64,000 nt of DNA from positions 1 through 64,000 of the forward strand of contig NZ_WIXM01000014.1 of assembly GCF_010993965.1 (NCBI RefSeq), read 5' to 3'. The translations under genes and the position numbers were made by a program. The notes beneath the pieces were generated by a model. The model saw nothing but the letters and a program-made list of their open reading frames with translations, did no database searches and was not told where the DNA came from. Below are positions 36,169 to 45,069 of this stretch, piece after piece. The DNA comes from Gracilibacillus sp. YIM 98692 (GTDB lineage: Bacteria > Bacillota > Bacilli > Bacillales > Amphibacillaceae). The first letter of the stretch is position 1. Each line of letters opens with the position of its first letter.

Positions 36169-37185
36169 TTAACAGCTGCCACCGACACCAGGTAACGCTT
36201 TGATTTCAATGCCATGTGGTGCTTCTCCGACAGAGATGGTTTCCTTCACTTCAAACCCTTCCATATTAATAACAGAAACCTTATCACTACCATTTAAAGT
36301 GACATAAACACGTGATTCCTTTCGGTTAAAAGCAATATGTTTTGCACCTGCTTGATCTTCAATCGTTTTTTCTACTTCGCCAGTTTCTAAATTAACAAGA
36401 CTTACTGAGCTACTCTCCATACCTGTAACGACTGCTTGAGAACCATCTTCAGAAATAACAAAATCTGTTACACCATCGACTACATCGATATTGCGAATAT
36501 GTTCGCCAGTTTCTTTATTATATTCCTCTAATGTACCAGTTTCACTTGCGGCAACATATAAGGAATTTTCACTAATGCGGATAACTCTTGGAGTGTCTCC
36601 AGTTTCTATCGTTTCCGTTACTTCATGGCTTTCTACATCCACGATATAAACACGATGATTTTCATGATCACTAACATATAACTTGTCGTCATCTAAATAA
36701 GGATAATTGGACTGAGCTCCTTCTCCTAAATCGATTTGTTCTGTCACTTCACCATCATTAATATCAATAATATCTACAAATTGATCACCAACTGTAGCCA
36801 CGTAGAGTGTTTGGTTGTTGTTGGCTAAGGCTAAACCATGAGGCATTGGTCCAACTTCGATTTCTTGCGCTGCTGAAAGGTCTTGTGTATTAATAACAGA
36901 AACTGTACTGCTATTCTGATTAGAAACATAAGCTTCTCTCATCGTACTGGAGAACGTAGCAACAGTCGGTTTTTCCCCTGTTTCGATTGTACCAACCACT
37001 TCACTAGAAGGAATATCAATAATAGATATATTATTTTCTTCTTCACTTGGAACATAAAATTGCACAGATGTTAAATCCCCTGCACTACTATTTTCATTAT
37101 TACCTTCTTCTTGGCTGTTATCTTCCGTTTCTAATGCACAAGCAGAAAGTAGTATCGCCATTAAAATAATGATCCATTTTTTCAT
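36169..37185 (-). CDS. YVTN-type beta-propeller lipoprotein with C-terminal Cys
   Basis: The 338-residue protein has a signal peptide with lipobox LLSACALE (Cys16), an acidic linker (about 17-40) and seven or so 40-residue repeats of the YVTN/YncE propeller family (SVINTQDLSAAQEIEVGPMPHGLALANNNQTLYVAT and similar). It ends in PGVGGSC, so the last residue is an exposed cysteine. The role is unknown; such propellers bind partners or metals. It is divergent from the double-rhodanese lipoprotein across 132 bases, so the two may be co-regulated and the terminal Cys may take part in sulfur chemistry. That last step is speculation. Confidence 0.8.
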   Translation of the reverse strand: MKKWIIILMAILLSACALETEDNSQEEGNNENSSAGDLTSVQFYVPSEEENNISIIDIPSSEVVGTIETGEKPTVATFSSTMREAYVSNQNSSTVSVINTQDLSAAQEIEVGPMPHGLALANNNQTLYVATVGDQFVDIIDINDGEVTEQIDLGEGAQSNYPYLDDDKLYVSDHENHRVYIVDVESHEVTETIETGDTPRVIRISENSLYVAASETGTLEEYNKETGEHIRNIDVVDGVTDFVISEDGSQAVVTGMESSSVSLVNLETGEVEKTIEDQAGAKHIAFNRKESRVYVTLNGSDKVSVINMEGFEVKETISVGEAPHGIEIKALPGVGGSC

Positions 37186-37228
37186 CTATAAAGTCTCCTT
37201 TTTTTGAACAATTCTTACTTAAATAAAA

Positions 37229-37242
37229 TACTATATATAGTA
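37229..37242. promoter_or_regulatory. Palindrome in divergent sulfur-gene promoter region
   Basis: TACTATATATAGTA is a perfect 14-base palindrome midway between the two divergent lipoprotein genes. It could be an operator for both. Pure AT palindromes arise by chance in this background, so caution is needed. Confidence 0.35.
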
Positions 37243-37317
37243 AAGAAAATAAACCCTTTTAAATTGATCGGAATTATAGTATTATAGTTTTAGCTTAAGA
37301 TTTAAGGGGGAGACATC

Positions 37318-38301
37318 ATGAGAAAGAAGCTTTTATATATGTTGATTATAACTGGATTACTTATTCTTGCAGCTTGCTCACAAGAATCAGCAAATGATGA
37401 GCAAGAAAGTGACCAAGTGGAAGATAATAATACACAGCAAGAGGAAACAAGTGGGGATGAAACAAGTGATGAAGCAGCTTATCCTAATCAAGAGTTGCTT
37501 GTTAATACAGATTGGGTAGAAGAGCATTTAGAAGATGAAAATGTGAAAATAGTAGATATGCGTGGAGAAAACTATGAAGGTGGTCATATTCCCGGTGCTG
37601 TAAATATCACATGGCAAGATCTGAATGATATGGATCATAGCGTAGATGGGGTTATATTGGGAGCTGAGGCTTATGCAGAAAAGATTCAAGAATTAGGAAT
37701 CAACAATGATTCAACTGTTGTTATTTATGATGGAGGATCCGGACTTTCAGCTGCCAGACTATTTTATGGACTTGAGTATTATGGCCATGATAACATTAAA
37801 ATATTGAATGGTGGTTTTCCTGCTTGGTTAGTTGATGGGAAAGAAGTATCAACAGGAGCACCTGAAGTAAAACAAGGAGACTTTACAGCAGAAGAAAACA
37901 CAGATATTCCAGTGGATAAAGAGTATGTAGAAAGTGTTATCGATAGTGAAGATTCAGTCATTTTTGACGTTCGTTCTATAGAGGAGTTTAATGGTGAAAA
38001 TGTCAGAGCAGAACGCGGAGGTCATATCCCATCTGCTGTTCATCTTGATTGGACAAATGCTTTACAAGATGGAGAAGTACCTTATTTGAAACCGGCTGAA
38101 GAGCTTGCAGCACAATATGAAAAACTAGGTGTAACAAAGGATAAGGAGATTATTCCTTATTGCCAGACAAACGTTCGTGGAGCACATGCATACTTTGTAT
38201 TACGGTTAATGGGATATGAAAATGTACATCCATATGAAGGTTCATGGGCTGAATGGGGTAATGATCCGGATGTACCAATTGAAAACCCATCTGAAGCTTA
38301 A
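37318..38301 (+). CDS. Double-rhodanese lipoprotein, thiosulfate sulfurtransferase family
   Basis: A 327-residue lipoprotein: signal peptide with lipobox ILAACSQE (Cys20), acidic linker to about residue 55, then two rhodanese domains. The first carries the aspartate loop VIYDGGSGLSAARL and no catalytic cysteine. The second has the loop IIPYCQTNVRGAHAY with Cys282 as the likely catalytic residue. The loop CQTNVRG differs from the common CRIGER or CRxGxR. It acts outside the membrane on thiosulfate or persulfides. It starts a plus-strand sulfur operon (rhodanese, TusA, TsuA); the ribosome binding site is aagggggaga. Confidence 0.88.
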   Translation: MRKKLLYMLIITGLLILAACSQESANDEQESDQVEDNNTQQEETSGDETSDEAAYPNQELLVNTDWVEEHLEDENVKIVDMRGENYEGGHIPGAVNITWQDLNDMDHSVDGVILGAEAYAEKIQELGINNDSTVVIYDGGSGLSAARLFYGLEYYGHDNIKILNGGFPAWLVDGKEVSTGAPEVKQGDFTAEENTDIPVDKEYVESVIDSEDSVIFDVRSIEEFNGENVRAERGGHIPSAVHLDWTNALQDGEVPYLKPAEELAAQYEKLGVTKDKEIIPYCQTNVRGAHAYFVLRLMGYENVHPYEGSWAEWGNDPDVPIENPSEA

Positions 38302-38320
38302 GAATAGGTAGGTGTTTGAA

Positions 38321-38695
38321 GTGGCGTATATGAAGGAAGATGTAAATCAACTTTCTAATCAAGAAGTAAAAGAGATATTTGAAGATAAACAATCCAAGCA
38401 AATTTTGGTGGATGTTAGAGAATATGAGGAATATGTTGATCAGCATATTCCGGGCATACCACTTGTTCCAATGAGCGAAATTGCGGAGAAAGTCGAGGAT
38501 TTTAAAAAAGATGAATCCTATGTGTTCGTTTGCCGCAGTGGACGCAGGAGCCATGAAGTTTCGAGATTCTTTTTAGAAAATGGGTTTCAAAAAGTGGCTA
38601 ATTATGATGGTGGTATGCTTAATTGGGATGGTCCAGTCGAAACTGGCGAAGAAAATATTGTGGATGATGTAAAAGACATCTATAAGGAGGGATAA
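38321..38695 (+). CDS. Single-domain rhodanese
   Basis: A 124-residue cytoplasmic protein with one rhodanese domain. The active loop FVCRSGRRSHEVSRF carries Cys71, a good CRxGxRS match. The GTG at 38321 follows the aggtaggtg site by about six bases; GTG at 38312 and ATG at 38330 are alternatives. It would pass sulfane sulfur from transported or oxidised thiosulfate to TusA or other acceptors. It lies 20 bases after the lipoprotein gene and 2 bases before the TusA-like gene. Confidence 0.87.
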   Translation: MAYMKEDVNQLSNQEVKEIFEDKQSKQILVDVREYEEYVDQHIPGIPLVPMSEIAEKVEDFKKDESYVFVCRSGRRSHEVSRFFLENGFQKVANYDGGMLNWDGPVETGEENIVDDVKDIYKEG

Positions 38696-38697
38696 AC

Positions 38698-38961
38698 ATG
38701 AGTTTATCTACGGAAGAACTGCAAAACCTAGAGGCAGATCATACAGTTGATGGGATCGGGGAGGTTTGCCCACATACGTTAAACTTAGCATTAGACGGAT
38801 TGAAAAAAGCTAAGCCAGGTGAAGTGGTAGTAGAAGTAACCGATCACTCCATTGCAACCAAAACCATTCCAGCAGCAGTGAAAATGAGAAAAAATGCAGA
38901 ACACCTTGGAACCATTTCTGAAGGTGGAGAATATAAAATCTTCTTGAAAAAATTAAAATAA
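38698..38961 (+). CDS. TusA/TsuB-like sulfur carrier protein
   Basis: An 87-residue TusA (SirA) fold protein. The cysteine motif is GEVCPHT with Cys24; most relatives have CPxP, so the second proline is replaced by Thr. An N-terminal extension of about 16 residues precedes the core. Together with the downstream TsuA/YeeE transporter it matches the TsuA-TsuB pair that imports thiosulfate in E. coli. It should accept persulfide sulfur. A ribosome binding site (aaggagg) stands before the ATG. Confidence 0.86.
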   Translation: MSLSTEELQNLEADHTVDGIGEVCPHTLNLALDGLKKAKPGEVVVEVTDHSIATKTIPAAVKMRKNAEHLGTISEGGEYKIFLKKLK

Positions 38962-38969
38962 TCTTTGTG

Positions 38970-39004
38970 ATGGAAGACTTGGCTGCAGGCCAGGTCTTTC
39001 CAAA
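38970..39004 (+). terminator. Hairpin between TusA-like and TsuA-like genes
   Basis: GGAAGACTTGGC / GCCAGGTCTTTCC forms a stem with one bulge. It has no strong T run, so it may attenuate or stabilise mRNA rather than terminate. Confidence 0.5.
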
Positions 39005-39030
39005 TTTTATGGACAAAAGGTGATAAATAA

Positions 39031-40149
39031 ATGTTTACGATAGATATGTTTATTTTAGCAGCAGTCTTTGGGTTAGTGTATGGCTTTTTGCTGCAGAAGG
39101 CAGATTTTTGCTTTGTAGCATCCGTGCGTGATTTTGTTAGTGTGAAGGATTCACGGATTGGTAAAGGTGTATTAGTCCTAATGGCTACTGCCTTAATCGG
39201 TTGGGGACTAGTTTTAACATTTGGAGCAGCTTCGACTGATCAGGTTTGGACAGTGCCTTTTGGATTTTCGAATTTGATTGGCGGACTATTATTTGGTATT
39301 GGCATGACGATTGCAGGCAGCTGCGCATCAGGTGCTCTTTACCGTTCAGGAATGGGGTATGTACATTTCTGGATTGTGCTTGCAAGTATGATTGCTGGTA
39401 ATCTATTATTTGCCTTTGTGTATAACCCTTGGGCGGAAAACTATTATTTTGAACCATTATTAATGGGAGATGGATATAGCTTATTTGAAACGAATTTGCC
39501 GTTCCTTTTATTGCCGTTATTGATCGTTGGTATTATGCTGTTTATAGTTATACGTCAGTTTGGTTGGAAAGGTTTTTGGGATGGTGTGAAAGGGTCTTTA
39601 ACAGATTGGAGCCAAAACCCTCTAACTCAACAACATTGGGATGTTCGGTTTGTTGCCTTCCTCATGGGAATAACAGCAACGATTCAATTTGTGACATTTT
39701 CCAATATTAGTGTGACTGGCCCAGAAACAAGAATGGGCGGAATTGTATTAAGTGCCATATTCGGTGAAGAATTTATTTATAACAATGCTTATTTAAATCA
39801 AATGTTTGCGAATTATCCAGTAGTTGGACTTGGACCAGAAGAAGCGCTTGTTATTTTTATCATTGTTGGTGCATTTATTTCTTCATTATTAAGTAAAAGC
39901 TTTAAATTCCGTTTACCAAAAGCAAAACGATTGCCATCTGCTATTGGCGGTGGTTTGTTAATGGGAATTGCTTCTCGTATGGCGCCCGGTTGTAATATTG
40001 CAAATGTTATTGCAGGTGTAGGCGGACTTTCTATTGCTAGTTTCCTAGTGATTATTGGAATGGCTGTTGGGGTATTCATCGTCACAGCCTATGTATTTAA
40101 AATGCCTATTATGCTCTTTTATAAATTTGATGAAGACGAAGCAGCGTAA
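39031..40149 (+). CDS. Thiosulfate transporter, TsuA/YeeE-YedE family
   Basis: A 372-residue membrane protein with about nine to ten helices in two halves. Three spaced cysteines fit the family's transport path: Cys27 (KADFCFVA), Cys98 (IAGSCASGALYR) and Cys321 (APGCNIANV). In TsuA three such cysteines relay thiosulfate by transient S-S hydrogen bonds. The gene follows TusA with a hairpin between. It should import thiosulfate (or a related sulfur anion) for the rhodaneses and TusA. A plain ggtgat site precedes the ATG. Confidence 0.88.
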   Translation: MFTIDMFILAAVFGLVYGFLLQKADFCFVASVRDFVSVKDSRIGKGVLVLMATALIGWGLVLTFGAASTDQVWTVPFGFSNLIGGLLFGIGMTIAGSCASGALYRSGMGYVHFWIVLASMIAGNLLFAFVYNPWAENYYFEPLLMGDGYSLFETNLPFLLLPLLIVGIMLFIVIRQFGWKGFWDGVKGSLTDWSQNPLTQQHWDVRFVAFLMGITATIQFVTFSNISVTGPETRMGGIVLSAIFGEEFIYNNAYLNQMFANYPVVGLGPEEALVIFIIVGAFISSLLSKSFKFRLPKAKRLPSAIGGGLLMGIASRMAPGCNIANVIAGVGGLSIASFLVIIGMAVGVFIVTAYVFKMPIMLFYKFDEDEAA

Positions 40150-40176
40150 TCATAGATAAATAGATTTGACGTAAAT

Positions 40177-40212
40177 AAAGACATGGGAGTATATAATGCC
40201 CATGTCTTTTTT
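40177..40212 (+). terminator. Terminator of the sulfur operon
   Basis: AAAGACATGGG / CCCATGTCTTT with an 11-base loop and T run. Confidence 0.9.
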
Positions 40213-40382
40213 GGTTTCAGATTGAACCAATTTTGCGAACATATATGTAATATTTTCTCACAAAAAATAACGGTTATGAGCTTTTGTTACGAAAAAATAT
40301 TGTTAGATATATTAACCAGTTAATGGATACAATCTTTTATATTCTTATAATGAGGTGTATAAGAATACAGGAGGTTGTTTAA

Positions 40383-41825
40383 ATGAATAGTAATTATCAA
40401 GGGAATGTAAAAGTATTAGGTTTTACGACTTTAGCGTTTTTTATTACGTTTGTTGTGTGGTTCAATATGGCACCATTTATGACAACTTTGAAAAATCAAT
40501 TTGGTCTTACGAATGATGAAGTGGCATTATTATTAGTAGCCAATGTGACCTTAACGATTCCAGCTCGTGTACTGATTGGAATGTTGGTCGATCGTTTCGG
40601 CCCGCGTCGAGTGTATGCAAGTTTACTCATTATTTTGAGTATTCCTTGTTTTGCATTTGCATTGGCTAATTCCTTTACTCAATTAATGATTTCTAGAATG
40701 TTATTAGCTGTCATTGGTGCAGGTTTTGTTGTCGGGATTCGCTTAGTATCAGAATGGTTTCCGCCTAAAAATGTTGGGTTTGCTGAAGGTATATATGGCG
40801 GCTGGGGGAATTTCGGTTCTGCAGCTGCTGCGATGACATTACCGACTTTAGCTGTTCTTTTTGGCGGAGATAATGGATGGAGATATGCTGTAGCGTTAAC
40901 AGGACTTATTTGCTTAGTTTACGGATTTATCTTCATGCGTTTAGTGAAAGATACGCCAAAAGGGAAAGCATTTAAACGTCCGAAGAAAAGTGGAGCTTTA
41001 GAAGTGACAAGCTATAAAGGAATGATAGGGTTAATGTTCATGGGGATACCGATTTTCGGTATACTGGCTTTTCAAACCTATCGTTTATGGAGTTTGGATT
41101 TTATTAGTATGAGTGTATCAGTTATCATTTACCTGTCCTTAATTGCCCTTTTTGTCTATAATTTGTTGAAAATTTGGAATGTAAACAAGGATCATCTAAA
41201 AGAAGGTGTACCAGAAAAAGACAAGTATCCTTTTAAACAGGTAGCTATTCTTAATTTTGCTTATTTTTGTACATTTGGTTCAGAATTAGCAGTAGTTTCT
41301 ATGTTACCGCAATTTTTTGAAGAAACATTTGCCTTAGGAATCGCACAAGCAGGTTTGATTGCCGGTAGTTTCGCATTTATGAACTTAATGTCAAGACCTA
41401 GTGGTGGATGGTTTAGTGATAAATTTGGAAGAAAGAAAACATTGATGATTTTTATGATTGGATTAGCAATAGGTTATGCAGGCATGGCCTTAATTGGATC
41501 AAGCTGGCCGCTTTGGGTTGCGGTCGTATTAACGATGTGTTGTTCTTTCTTCGTTCAAGCTGGAGAAGGTGCTGTATATGCTATGGTACCATTAGTAAAG
41601 AAAAGAGTAACAGGTCAAGTATCAGGTATGGTTGGAGCGTTTGGTAATGTAGGTGCCGTTACCTTTTTAACCGTATTCTCTATGGTTAGTCCTACTGCTT
41701 TCTTTATCATGATTGGTTTATCTGCAGTGGTATGCTTTTTCTGTATGTTCTTCTTAGAAGAGCCAGAAAAAGAAGCAGCTGTTCAAGAGGAAGAGGATGC
41801 AAACAAGAAAGTGGTATCTTTATAG
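40383..41825 (+). CDS. Nitrate/nitrite transporter, NarK family MFS
   Basis: This 480-residue, 12-helix MFS protein has the NarK/NasA signatures: MAPFMTTLKNQFGLT near the start, IGMLVDRFGPRRVY (about 61-74) and the first nitrate signature GIYGGWGNFGSAAAA (about 136-150). It has the usual length. The second half carries GAFGNVGAVTF (about 419-429), the second glycine-rich signature. It should bring nitrate in or let nitrite out. The ribosome binding site is aggagg. No nitrate reductase gene is in the window. It stands alone after the sulfur operon. Confidence 0.85.
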   Translation: MNSNYQGNVKVLGFTTLAFFITFVVWFNMAPFMTTLKNQFGLTNDEVALLLVANVTLTIPARVLIGMLVDRFGPRRVYASLLIILSIPCFAFALANSFTQLMISRMLLAVIGAGFVVGIRLVSEWFPPKNVGFAEGIYGGWGNFGSAAAAMTLPTLAVLFGGDNGWRYAVALTGLICLVYGFIFMRLVKDTPKGKAFKRPKKSGALEVTSYKGMIGLMFMGIPIFGILAFQTYRLWSLDFISMSVSVIIYLSLIALFVYNLLKIWNVNKDHLKEGVPEKDKYPFKQVAILNFAYFCTFGSELAVVSMLPQFFEETFALGIAQAGLIAGSFAFMNLMSRPSGGWFSDKFGRKKTLMIFMIGLAIGYAGMALIGSSWPLWVAVVLTMCCSFFVQAGEGAVYAMVPLVKKRVTGQVSGMVGAFGNVGAVTFLTVFSMVSPTAFFIMIGLSAVVCFFCMFFLEEPEKEAAVQEEEDANKKVVSL

Positions 41826-41884
41826 AAGACTCCATTCTTGATTATTTTACTACAAAGTTGAACAAAACTACGACATAAGCCTTG

Positions 41885-42110
41885 AAAAAGCTCTGAATAC
41901 CGCTCCAGAAATATACTTCGCTTTCCGGGGGCACGGCTTCAGCTTCCTCGGCAGCGTCCTTTGCTTCTGAGGAGGCTGAAGCGTTCCCCACGGCAAAGAA
42001 GACACTGCGAAAGCGACCAAAAGGGAGCTTGAGTAGATGTCGCACTTGTGCCCTTGGGTGAAAGTGAGTGTTTTTCCTCAGCGACGATTAAGCACTCTTC
42101 TTTAAACGAG
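41885..42110. repeat. Dispersed palindromic repeat, copy 2 (inverted relative to copy 1)
   Basis: The block holds the same words as copy 1 in the opposite orientation, including GAGGAGGCTGAAGCG, and at its right end GAGTGTTTTTCC and CGATTAAGCACTC. Its centre is self-complementary (GGCTTCAGCTTCCTC with GAGGAGGCTGAAGC). It lies between the narK-like gene and a terminator and encodes nothing credible. Confidence 0.75.
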
Positions 42111-42197
42111 GGGGAGCAAAATATTTATAAGTTACTGCGCAGTTTATGGATATTGTGTAATTAGATTATAGAAAGAAATGGATATGTTAAACTAGTT

Positions 42198-42230
42198 CCT
42201 CACAGAATCATTGTCTGTGAGGATTTTCTT
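42198..42230 (+). terminator. Terminator downstream of repeat copy 2
   Basis: CCTCACAGA / TCTGTGAGG with a 7-base loop, then attttctt. It probably ends the narK-like transcript after it crosses the repeat. Confidence 0.75.
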
Positions 42231-42633
42231 ACCATATTATATCGTGTTACAGATGAAGTGAATTCGACGTAGAAACCACGATTAGGAAGATAGATAAGTA
42301 GCAACTAACGTCTCTAACTTCGCCAAAGGTTCATCAATCGACGAGTTTTCTTTATGAGCACTATTCAAAAAATTTGTTCTTATACCTATTTCACTTAATA
42401 TATTAAGACTATATAGTCATTTTTTAAGGTAGGGATAACAAAGTGAGAATTTATATTGCTCGTTAAAGTGATACACTTCGGTCATTTCAAAAAGTCAACA
42501 ATAACCTTCATGATTTAATGTTATATAACTCGAATATAAAAGATCCAGATAGTGCTTTGAGCAAGGGATGAAAGTGGGGAAGCAAGTATAATCATATGAA
42601 GTTTTTTTATTTCCCTTAAGGGAGTGTAGATAA
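42231..42633. other. Intergenic region before the isomerase-like gene
   Basis: No gene of reasonable length and no clear promoter is seen. The DNA may be the worn remains of something that preceded the frameshifted gene. Confidence 0.4.
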
Positions 42634-43403
42634 TTGAAGTTTTCGGTGGTGTTAGATTCTGTTTTTGAAAATCAAGATATAGTCAAGAGCATGAGGGAAT
42701 TAAGACAATTAGGTTTTCAAGCATTTGAATTTTGGAATTGGTGGGAAAAAGATTTAAAGGATATTCAGATAGAAAAACAATTATTACAACTTAAGGTAGC
42801 TGCTATTGCTACGAAGTTTATTAGCTTGACCGATCCAGCAAAGAGACAAGAATATGTAGAGGGATTAAGGCAAACGATAGCAGTTGCTAGGATGCTGGAT
42901 TGTTCCATTATTGTTTCACAAGTCGGTCAGGAAATAGTAGGGATTACTCGTTACTTGCAGCATCAAAGTATTGTAGAAGGTTTGAAAACATGTGTACCTA
43001 TGCTTAGAGAGTCTGGAATAAAGTTAGTCATTGAACCTCTCAATACAATAGTGGATCACCCAGGATATTACTTATATAGTGCTCAGGAAGGATTTCGGAT
43101 TGTTGATGAAGTCAACAGCCCTTATGTTAAAATTCTTTACGATATTTACCACATGCAAATTATGGAAGGCAATATTATCTCTACTATCATGAACAATATT
43201 GATAAAATTGGACATTTTCATGTTGCTGGGGTGCCTGGTAGACATGAACCATATTTCGGTGAGTTGATTATATGAATATTTTTAGAGTGATTAAGGACAC
43301 GGGATTTAATGGCTATGTTGGGCTAGAATATTCTCCACTTGAATTACCATGGATAGGGCTTTGGAGATTTCAAAATTGGTTTTATCGGGAAGGTTTATTA
43401 TAA
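42634..43403 (+). pseudogene. Hydroxypyruvate isomerase-like TIM barrel, frameshifted
   Basis: From a TTG start after aaggga, 213 codons encode a TIM-barrel protein like hydroxypyruvate isomerase (FEFWNWWEKD, KLVIEPLNTIVDHPGYYL, YDIYHMQIMEG, HVAGVPGRHEPYFGEL). The frame ends at TGA (43273). The missing tail continues in another frame as MNIFRVIKDTGFNGYVGLEYSP to a stop at 43401. Adding one G in the GEL-DY junction near 43267 restores a 256-residue family-length protein, so a single base was lost. It may be a dead gene or a sequencing error. The gene next to it is ThuA-like, and this pair is seen in sugar-use operons. Confidence 0.8.
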
Positions 43404-43440
43404 ATTGTTTCGTATCCAAATCTGAAAGGAGTTGGATAAG

Positions 43441-44193
43441 TTGATGTTTAGAGTAAGAGTTGGAAGTAATAGTTTTCATATCGAAACCATTCGTGTAACC
43501 ATTTGGAATGAATTTATCCATGAACAAACAGAGCCAGATATAGCTTCGATTTATCCTCAAGGTATTCATCATGCTATAGCTAAGGGGTTAAAGCCATACG
43601 GTTTCCATATTCAAACAGCAACTTTCGATCAACCAGCGCATGGGTTAACAGAAGAGGTACTGAATCAAACAGATGTATTAATCTGGTGGGGGCATATTGC
43701 TCATGAACAAGTGTCAGATAAAGTCGTTGAACAAGTGTATTATAGAGTATTAAATGGTATGGGATTGATTGTATTACATTCAGGACATTTTTCGAAGATA
43801 TTTAAAAAATTGATGGGAACAACATGTAACTTAAAATGGAGAGAAAGTGATGATAAAGAGCGGCTATGGGTGGTAGACCCAGCTCATCCCATAACAGAAG
43901 GAATAGGGCCTTATATTGAGCTTGAAGAAGAGGAGATGTATGGAGAATACTTTGATATACCTGAGCCTGATCAGCTGATATTTATTGGTTGGTTTACAGG
44001 AGGGGAGGTGTTTCGGAGTGGATGCGCGTTTCATCGTCAACAAGGAAAAATCTTCTACTTCCAGCCAGGAGATCAAGAATACCCCACTTATTATAATGAA
44101 AAAATTATCAGAGTTATAGCGAATGCCGTACGGTGGGCTGCATCTCCACATGGTGAAGTGCCAGCTTTTGGATACTCTGAACCTTTGGAATAA
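43441..44193 (+). CDS. ThuA-like domain protein (trehalose utilisation family)
   Basis: About 250 residues of the ThuA glutamine-amidotransferase-like fold: [12 protein letters not shown] near the start, [34 protein letters not shown] (about 108-128) and [15 protein letters not shown] near the end. ThuA of rhizobia acts in trehalose catabolism through 3-keto sugars; the enzymatic role here is unknown. Starts at TTG 43441 or ATG 43444 after ggag are both possible; the first 15 residues are outside the family core. It follows the frameshifted isomerase by 38 bases. Confidence 0.78.
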   Translation: MMFRVRVGSNSFHIETIRVTIWNEFIHEQTEPDIASIYPQGIHHAIAKGLKPYGFHIQTATFDQPAHGLTEEVLNQTDVLIWWGHIAHEQVSDKVVEQVYYRVLNGMGLIVLHSGHFSKIFKKLMGTTCNLKWRESDDKERLWVVDPAHPITEGIGPYIELEEEEMYGEYFDIPEPDQLIFIGWFTGGEVFRSGCAFHRQQGKIFYFQPGDQEYPTYYNEKIIRVIANAVRWAASPHGEVPAFGYSEPLE

Positions 44194-44264
44194 GGGGTAC
44201 TATGGTCCTTATATTATTGCTAAATAACTGCTTTTACCAAAATATATTTCTGTTTGATTTATAT

Positions 44265-44939
44265 CTATTCTATATCTTTTTTGTCTCTACAGGATATTTT
44301 CTCAGCTATTTTATCTACAATCATTGCAATCGATGATGGATCATAAACGATATCGTATTCCTTCATATTTATTCGTAGAACTGGGCAAGCTTGAAATTGA
44401 TTAATCCAATTATCGTACCGATTATACATTTCTTCCCAATAACTAACAGGAGTCTCTTGCTCCATCTTTCGGCCTCGCGTCTGGATACGTCTTAAAATAT
44501 CATCAAAGGAACCTTCTAAGTAAATAAGTAAATCAGGATGCTGGAAATATGGTGTCATAACCATTGATTCAAATAGGCTGTAATAGGTTTGATAATCTAT
44601 TTCTGTCATGGTTCCTGTTTCGTATTGCATCCGAGCAAAAATATCATGATCCTCATAGATAGATCTATCCTGTACAAACCCTCCGCCAGCTTCGTAAATT
44701 CGCTGCTGATTTTTAAAACGCTCTGACAAAAAGTATACCTGCAAATGAAAGCTCCATCTCTCAAAATTTTGATAGAATTTTTCCAAATATGGATTGTTAT
44801 CGATTTCTTCTAAAGAGGTTCGAAAATGTAGAACCTCTGCTAATCGTTTCGCCAACGTTGTTTTACCAATTCCTACAGTGCCTGCAATAGCAATTACAGT
44901 ATCTCGAGGAATAAGGTCAATTTTGTTCATCACAATCAT
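44265..44939 (-). CDS. Deoxynucleoside kinase (dGK/dAK family)
   Basis: A 224-residue kinase with P-loop AIAGTVGIGKTTLAKRL (about residues 18-34), the EEIDNNPYLEKFYQN segment (about 43-57), the DRS motif in FVQDRSIYEDHDIF and an arginine-rich lid (IQTRGRKMEQE). It phosphorylates deoxyguanosine, deoxyadenosine or deoxycytidine in nucleotide salvage. In Bacillus two such enzymes (Dgk, Dck) are usually neighbours; here only one is present. It is divergent from the aminoglycoside gene. Confidence 0.87.
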   Translation of the reverse strand: MIVMNKIDLIPRDTVIAIAGTVGIGKTTLAKRLAEVLHFRTSLEEIDNNPYLEKFYQNFERWSFHLQVYFLSERFKNQQRIYEAGGGFVQDRSIYEDHDIFARMQYETGTMTEIDYQTYYSLFESMVMTPYFQHPDLLIYLEGSFDDILRRIQTRGRKMEQETPVSYWEEMYNRYDNWINQFQACPVLRINMKEYDIVYDPSSIAMIVDKIAEKISCRDKKDIE

Positions 44940-45069
44940 CTCCTCATAGTTATCCTATCCAATATTTCCTATTAAAAAACATAGATACAATGCTGTTGTT
45001 TTAAGAAAAATAGGTAGTAAGAATTCTAGCTGTTATAATAAGTTAAAAATGAAACGGGAGGTATTTATT

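Noticed and set aside
41842-42045. 67-codon minus-strand frame within repeat copy 2
   Set aside because: It is a by-product of the GC-rich palindromic repeat; no homologue-like features or start site.
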